A stretch of DNA of 64,000 nucleotides from Selenomonadales bacterium (lineage in GTDB: Bacteria > Bacillota > Negativicutes > Sporomusales > UBA7701), in the NCBI GenBank assembly GCA_018434945.1, contig JAHDOI010000055.1, forward strand, positions 51,210-115,209. Reading direction: 5' to 3'. Of the stretch, positions 59,196 through 64,000 are shown in pieces; the first letter of the stretch is position 1; every line of letters starts with the position of its first letter. Position numbers and translations under genes: made by a program. The notes beneath the pieces are model-generated. The model was not told the origin of the DNA and made no database searches. It was given only the letters and a program-made list of their open reading frames with translations.

Positions 59196-60831
59196 GAGTT
59201 ATCACCTCCTCGGACGAGAGCAGCGTTTTGGCGAGCAGCGCCTCGCCGATGACCGCTGCCGGCGGCGGTCTCACGCCGGCAGCCGCCAGCAGGCCGCCCT
59301 GGGCGAAAACCTGCCTTGACCCGCCGTCCAACAGCAGCCGGCCCTCTTTCATGACAATTATCCTGGTCGCATAACCGGCGGCGATTTCCGCATCGTGGGT
59401 GCAGAACACCACCGCGCCGCCGGCGGCGGCGAAATCGCCGGCCAGGCGGGCGATCGCGCCGATATGGGCGTAGTCCTGCCCCGTTGTCGGCTCGTCCAGC
59501 AGCAGAACCGCCGGCCGGCAGGCCAGCACGGCGGCCAGCGCCGTCCGCAGCCGCTGCCCCCGGCTGAGAGCCAGCGGGAAATCTCCCGCCAGCTCTGCCA
59601 GCCCCAGTTTTGCCAGCAGCGGGGCTACGGTCGCCCTGTCGACCGCCCCGAAGGCTACTTCCGCCTCGACCGTGGGGCAGAACAGCATGAGATCGGGGTT
59701 CTGCATCACCTGGCCAACCCTGCCGCGGCCGGCCACGGGCCGGGCGCCGAGCACCCGGACCTCGCCGGACCGCGGGGCGAGCAGGCCGTTGAGCAGTTGG
59801 AGCAGCGTGCTTTTGCCGGCGCCGTTCGCGCCCATGACGGCTACGACCTCGCCCTCGCGGACGGTGAGCGATACGCCGTCGAGCACGTCGGCTCCCTGTT
59901 CGCGGTAGCGGAAATACACATTCTTCAGGCTTATCAGTGTGTCGCCATCCGGCTGCTTTGCGGCAGCGGCCGGTTCGGCAATGGCCTCCGGATACAGGCC
60001 GTGAAGGGCTGCTTTTATCCTGCTCACCGCTCCCCTGGTAGATGTCGCCGGCGGCAAAATGTTCAGACCCAGGCAAATCTCCACCGGCTGAGGCAGACGC
60101 AGGCCTTTATCCCGCAATATATGCGGCTGGCTCAGGAGGTCGGCCGTAGCTCCGTCCCAGACGATCCGGCCCGCTTCCATCAGGACCATCCGTCGGCAGA
60201 CGGCGGCCACCTCCTGCAGCCGGTGCTCGACGACGACCACCGTGATTCCCGTCTCCCGGTTGAGGCGCACCAGCAGATGGAGAAGCTCGGACGCTCCCTG
60301 GGGGTCGACCTGGCTAATCGGCTCGTCGAGCACAATCGCCCGCGGCCGGGCGGCCAGCACGGCTGCCAGAGCCAATCGCTGTTTCTGGCCGCCGGACAGG
60401 GTGTGGACGCTGTCGTTTTCCTTGCCGGCCAGGCCCACATCCCGCAGGGTTTCTTTCACCCGGGCAGCGACCGCCTCCGGGTCCAGGCCGGCGTTTTCCA
60501 GCACGAAGGCCACTTCGTCGAAAACCCTGGTGGCGAATATCTGGTCCTCAGGATTCTGGAAAACGAGGCCCACCGACCGGCTCAGCTCCTGCACCGTCAG
60601 GTCGCGGGTGTCCTGGCCGCAAAGACGGACGCGGCCGGTCATCGTGCCGCCGCTCTCGTGGGGAATAAGCCCGTTGAGGGACCTGAGCAACGTGCTCTTG
60701 CCGCAGCCCGTTCTGCCGGTTATCAGCACGAACTCGCCTTCGTTCACCGAAAGTGTTACGTCGGCGATGGTGGGTGAACTACGGCTGCCATAGGTGAACG
60801 TCAGGTTGTCGATTTCGATCAACGGCGCCAT
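59167..60831 (-). CDS. Fused EcfA-EcfA ATPase, cassette 2
   Basis: 554 residues from ATG 60831 (GGGGAG upstream). Domain 1 has GRTGCGKSTLLRS, LSGGQKQRLALA and IVLDEPISQVD. Domain 2 has GANGAGKSTLLQL, LSRGQRLRTALA and LLDEPTTGQD. The domain-2 signature is again LSRGQ. The start overlaps the stop of the S-like gene (ATGA). Clear paralogue of the protein at 49436, so the cassette was duplicated as a unit. Confidence 0.93.
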   Translation of the reverse strand: MAPLIEIDNLTFTYGSRSSPTIADVTLSVNEGEFVLITGRTGCGKSTLLRSLNGLIPHESGGTMTGRVRLCGQDTRDLTVQELSRSVGLVFQNPEDQIFATRVFDEVAFVLENAGLDPEAVAARVKETLRDVGLAGKENDSVHTLSGGQKQRLALAAVLAARPRAIVLDEPISQVDPQGASELLHLLVRLNRETGITVVVVEHRLQEVAAVCRRMVLMEAGRIVWDGATADLLSQPHILRDKGLRLPQPVEICLGLNILPPATSTRGAVSRIKAALHGLYPEAIAEPAAAAKQPDGDTLISLKNVYFRYREQGADVLDGVSLTVREGEVVAVMGANGAGKSTLLQLLNGLLAPRSGEVRVLGARPVAGRGRVGQVMQNPDLMLFCPTVEAEVAFGAVDRATVAPLLAKLGLAELAGDFPLALSRGQRLRTALAAVLACRPAVLLLDEPTTGQDYAHIGAIARLAGDFAAAGGAVVFCTHDAEIAAGYATRIIVMKEGRLLLDGGSRQVFAQGGLLAAAGVRPPPAAVIGEALLAKTLLSSEEVITHVRQAIVGG

Positions 60832-62465
60832 CAGTCGCTCCCCACCGTCCGCAGCTTTTTGCCGAGCACCACGCCGCAAAACCCGCCGATGCCCGAATAG
60901 ATGACGCCGTTCACGGCCACGGCGGCATAAATGTACCAGTCGGCGTAGAAAACCCGGTACAGAAAAGACAAGGCATGCAGGTTCAGATAAGTGCTAATGC
61001 CGTCGGCGGCGGCGCAGGCGAGCGCCACCGGCAGGCAGCGGTGCAGGCTTTCGGCCCCTGCGCCGCCGCCCTGTCCGGCCGTTATTCCGGCCAAATACAA
61101 AAAACACTCAAGCAGCACGGCCTGGGTGCCGACGAGCAGCAGCGCCACCGGCGACGCGTGGCCGAAGGCCAGCAGCCCCAGGAGCATCCGCACCGCCAAT
61201 AGCAGCGCCACGACCCCCGGCCGGGGAATAAGCACCACCAGCGCGGCCACCAGCATATAGAGGACGACGCCGTGAAACATGCCGGTAGCCAGAAAAGCGA
61301 GCGGTCCCAGCAGCACGTGCAGCACTTCGCCCAGAAGGGTTGCCGGCACGTTGACTGCCGCGAAGCAGACCGCCCCGAACAGCGTTATCGTAATCAGCCA
61401 GCGGGTCTTCAGACCGGCGAACAGGCTGCTCCGATAACGGGCGGCGGCAAACAGGCCGCAAACCACCAGAACGGCGGCCGCCAGCGTAAGCGCCGCCGCC
61501 TTGCCGTCGCGGGCGATTACCGTGACCTCTCTCTCGGCCGCGGTCACTGGCCGGCCGTCCTCCCGCGCCTCGACGCGGAGGACATACCGGCCGCCCGTGA
61601 GCACGTTCTCGTCGATATATACCGGTAGCCGCACCGTCTGGACGGGGTCGCCGGACAGGGCGATAAACGCCGTTGTCCCCTCCCCGCTGGCGGCGAAGCC
61701 GCCGCCCTCCCGGTCGTCGATGCCGGCCGCCGGCGTGAACATGCCCGCCACCGGCCGGCCCTCGCGGTCAAACAGCCGCGCGACTACGGTCAGCAGCTGC
61801 TCGTCGCCGTCAGGGTTAACAAACTGGACATTCATGTTTGTCAGCGGATGGACCGCTTCGGCCGCCTCGCTGTATGCTCCCCGGCCCCGCAGGACGCTTT
61901 TATAGTAATCGAGCGTTTTGTCGCGGAGAACGAGCGTGCCGGGGCTTTGGCGCTCGTCGGGATTGCCGGCGCGGTCCACCGGCAGGACGAAGTTGGCAAT
62001 CGACAGCCCCTTGCCGCCTGTCGCGGCCTTATGCCCTACCGTTACTTTACAGGTTACGGTCCGCCGCCAGTCCCCGGCGGAAGCCGTGACCGACACCGCA
62101 TGCTCGCCGGCCGCCAGAGCGACGGTGTCGAACGTCAGCAAGTCGAACCATTGCCCGTACCCTCCCGGCAGGCGGATATCGCCGCTGACGATGCTCCCCT
62201 CCGCCCGCCAGCCGTCGGGAAGCTTCGCGGGCACAAGTCCGGCCGGCAGGCCGATGGCGATGTGCACGTCCTTATCGTCCGGCCCGGTATTCTCCACGGC
62301 AACGAGCGCCTTCAGCGGCAAACCACCACGGTTTTCGCCGCCCCCGGCGGAGAATTTATAGGGGATATCCACGCTAAGGGATATGTCCTCCCGGGGCTGC
62401 GCCATAGCCTGGCCGTGGCAGAAGAGGACCAGCCCGAAGGCAAGAGCGGTTAGATAGTTTTTCAT
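60831..62465 (-). CDS. S-component-like membrane domain fused to an extracytoplasmic domain, cassette 2
   Basis: 544 residues from ATG 62465 (AAAGGA upstream). It has a cleavable signal (MKNYLTALAFGLVLFCHGQAMA) where the paralogue has an anchor. Residues about 25-320 are a beta-rich ectodomain. The C-terminal part has about six helices with LFGAVCFAAVNVPATLLG, VLIPRPGVVALLLAVRM and FGHASPVAL, ending YADWYIYAAVAVNG. It shares the order and key motifs of the protein at 51106 but is shorter in the ectodomain. Likely the substrate-specificity part of the second transporter. Confidence 0.8.
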   Translation of the reverse strand: MKNYLTALAFGLVLFCHGQAMAQPREDISLSVDIPYKFSAGGGENRGGLPLKALVAVENTGPDDKDVHIAIGLPAGLVPAKLPDGWRAEGSIVSGDIRLPGGYGQWFDLLTFDTVALAAGEHAVSVTASAGDWRRTVTCKVTVGHKAATGGKGLSIANFVLPVDRAGNPDERQSPGTLVLRDKTLDYYKSVLRGRGAYSEAAEAVHPLTNMNVQFVNPDGDEQLLTVVARLFDREGRPVAGMFTPAAGIDDREGGGFAASGEGTTAFIALSGDPVQTVRLPVYIDENVLTGGRYVLRVEAREDGRPVTAAEREVTVIARDGKAAALTLAAAVLVVCGLFAAARYRSSLFAGLKTRWLITITLFGAVCFAAVNVPATLLGEVLHVLLGPLAFLATGMFHGVVLYMLVAALVVLIPRPGVVALLLAVRMLLGLLAFGHASPVALLLVGTQAVLLECFLYLAGITAGQGGGAGAESLHRCLPVALACAAADGISTYLNLHALSFLYRVFYADWYIYAAVAVNGVIYSGIGGFCGVVLGKKLRTVGSD

Positions 62466-62504
62466 GGCCGATCCTTTCATTCGCCGTTAGCCTCGGCAGA
62501 CTTC

Positions 62505-64000
62505 TTAGAATTTCCGCGTCACGCCGAGGTAATAAGTCCGCGGCAGCGCCCGGTAGAAGGACGAGCCGTTGGAAACGATGTCGTTGCGGTCGAGCACGTT
62601 CTCCATCCGCAGCTTAATCTCGGTATCCTTGGCAGCCAGATACTTGATCTCGGCGTTCACCGGCAAAGTCGGCTTGAGGTCGTCCTTGCGGTCGCCCAGG
62701 TAAGACGCGCTGACGTTGACCGCCCACTTGTCGCACCGGTAGCGGACGCCGCCGGTCACTTGCAGCCTGGCCAGCGACAGCTTCCAGTCCTCGCCGTCCG
62801 CCTTTTCCTGCGGGTTGCTTACGCTTACCCCCAGGGTATACGTCCAGCGCTTGTTCAGCGTATGCTCGTAGCCGGCCTCGATGCCCATGTTGCGGAACTT
62901 GGTGTTATACGGCAGGTAGCTGTTGGTGGCGATCTCTTTCCACTGGATGTAGTTGGTGAAGTCCATGCGGTAAACGGCCACCTTCAGCGAACTGCGGTCT
63001 TTGACCTGTTTCCAGCCGATCTCGTAGTTGTAGCCGTACTCCGGGTCCAAATTGGGGTTGGCCGTTTTGCGCCAGGTCGAGCCGTACATGTCGGACAGGG
63101 CGGGCATGCGGAACGCTCGGCCGACGTTGACGTACCAGGACTGTTCGGGATCGATGGCGGTGACGAGCTGTAGCTGCGGGCAGAACTCGCTGTAATTCTT
63201 GGCGTCTCGCTGGCGCACGAACTCCTGCCTGGCGCCGACGATCAGATTAGTCTTCGCGTTGAGCGCATGATTGACTTGGGTGAAGAGCGAGAAAAAATCC
63301 CGTTGTTTTAAGGACACATAGGAAGTCGAGGTAGCCGGCGGCTTCATGCTGTCGTCGCTTTCGAACCAGTCCTTTTGCCAGGCCACCCCGGCTATGTACC
63401 GGCCGAAAGGGGTCGTCCAGTCGGTCTGGCTGTCCAGGCCGTAAGTGCCGAACCGGCTGGTGGTGTCGGTGTTTTTGACCCCCGTTGAGCTGTATTTCAC
63501 ATATTCGCGCGACAGCTTGTTGTTGTACAGGTTGCTGGCCCACGCCCCGTGCTTGATTTTGAGGATCATCGAATCCTTGCTTTCCTTCTGGGCGATCCTT
63601 TCATACAGCGTGTCCCCGGCGGCGTTGTTCCGGTCGACGTCGAATTTGTCGGCATCGAGCTGGTGGGTAAAGGTGATCTTGTCGCTCACCGCAAACGACC
63701 AGCGGAGAAAGTCGCGCCTGTCGCCGCGAAAGGCGGTATACCTGCGGTTGGCGCCGGTTGCCGGGTAAGGATCGCTGATCTGGCCCAGGTCGCCTGTTTC
63801 GCTGTGGCCCAGCGACAACGACAGTTTGTCCGCCTGGAGGGACAGCGTCTGACGCTTGACCCCGAAGCTGCCCTGCTCTAAGGAAATACTATTTTCGACC
63901 TTCTTCTTGGTGATGATATTGATCACCCCGCCCATCGCCGCGGTGCCGTACAGCACCGAGGAGGCTCCCTTGACCACCTCGACCCGCTCGATATTGCTCA
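62505..64000 (-). CDS. TonB-dependent outer-membrane receptor 2, 5' end outside the window
   Basis: At least 498 residues; the gene continues beyond position 64000. The visible part begins in the plug domain (IERVEVVKGASSVLYGTAAMGGVINI) and continues through the barrel to YLGVTRKF, with the terminal aromatic residue expected for outer-membrane insertion. It is upstream of the second S/A/T/propeller set with a 39-base gap. It resembles the receptor at 42458 but is not a close copy. Ligand unknown. Confidence 0.92.
   Translation of the reverse strand, partial: SNIERVEVVKGASSVLYGTAAMGGVINIITKKKVENSISLEQGSFGVKRQTLSLQADKLSLSLGHSETGDLGQISDPYPATGANRRYTAFRGDRRDFLRWSFAVSDKITFTHQLDADKFDVDRNNAAGDTLYERIAQKESKDSMILKIKHGAWASNLYNNKLSREYVKYSSTGVKNTDTTSRFGTYGLDSQTDWTTPFGRYIAGVAWQKDWFESDDSMKPPATSTSYVSLKQRDFFSLFTQVNHALNAKTNLIVGARQEFVRQRDAKNYSEFCPQLQLVTAIDPEQSWYVNVGRAFRMPALSDMYGSTWRKTANPNLDPEYGYNYEIGWKQVKDRSSLKVAVYRMDFTNYIQWKEIATNSYLPYNTKFRNMGIEAGYEHTLNKRWTYTLGVSVSNPQEKADGEDWKLSLARLQVTGGVRYRCDKWAVNVSASYLGDRKDDLKPTLPVNAEIKYLAAKDTEIKLRMENVLDRNDIVSNGSSFYRALPRTYYLGVTRKF

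Noticed and set aside
48579..62465. CbiMNQO-type cobalt or nickel transporter
   Set aside because: EcfT and EcfA resemble CbiQ and CbiO, but no protein begins with the Met-His motif of CbiM, and no CbiN is present. The S-like parts are large fusions.

Overview
The window reads as a chromosomal segment of a GC-rich, anaerobic, diderm Firmicute, most likely a Negativicute of the Sporomusaceae type (inference). Firmicute features are strong AGGAGG-type ribosome binding sites, a PerR/Fur regulator with a near-consensus PerR box, a ThiW-type ECF S component under a TPP riboswitch, and a DUF134/DUF5320/MinD metal-cluster operon. Outer-membrane features are two TonB-dependent receptors and an ExbB-ExbD-TonB set. 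No rRNA, complete tRNA, CRISPR array, insertion sequence or phage structural gene is visible.

Layout. 1-9 kb: small exported proteins of unknown function, a QueG-like Fe-S protein, a TPR protein and a GAF-GAF-PAS-GGDEF-HD-GYP c-di-GMP protein split by a one-base frameshift. 9-13 kb: MATE efflux pump, thiazole salvage (TPP riboswitch-thiM-thiW) and an Asp/Glu racemase-like protein. 13-22.5 kb: a short sulfite-reductase-like protein, then a DMSO-reductase-family respiratory operon (Tat molybdoenzyme, four-cluster Fe-S subunit, NrfD membrane subunit, TorD chaperone) next to a MalT-like LuxR regulator. 22.7-26.2 kb: Nramp metal transporter, an exported protein and a YeeE/YedE pair. 26.2-34.4 kb: a twelve-gene run on the minus strand with two MinD/ferredoxin ATPases, three NifX-like proteins, an IscU-like scaffold, two DUF364 proteins, a CDF transporter and an [FeFe]-hydrogenase-like protein. 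It is preceded by DUF134 and DUF5320 genes that share a palindromic operator. 34.4-37.4 kb: perR-katG peroxide defence, followed by a 3' half of tRNA-Ala that looks like an integration scar.

37.7-64 kb is the most remarkable part, a minus-strand superoperon. It contains two parallel cassettes, each with a TonB-dependent receptor, an ECF-type permease whose S-like membrane domain is fused to a large extracytoplasmic domain, a fused EcfA-EcfA ATPase, an EcfT and a PQQ-type beta-propeller protein. Between them lie exbB-exbD-tonB. The downstream cassette also carries a complete CobN/ChlD/ChlI-type three-part chelatase and ends with an ABC-2 transporter. The exbB and first-propeller leaders carry look-alike terminators, suggesting shared attenuation. 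My reading is a complete outer-membrane-to-cytoplasm uptake route for a metal complex or metallo-tetrapyrrole, with a chelatase (or dechelatase) acting on the imported compound. The substrate is not established by the sequence.
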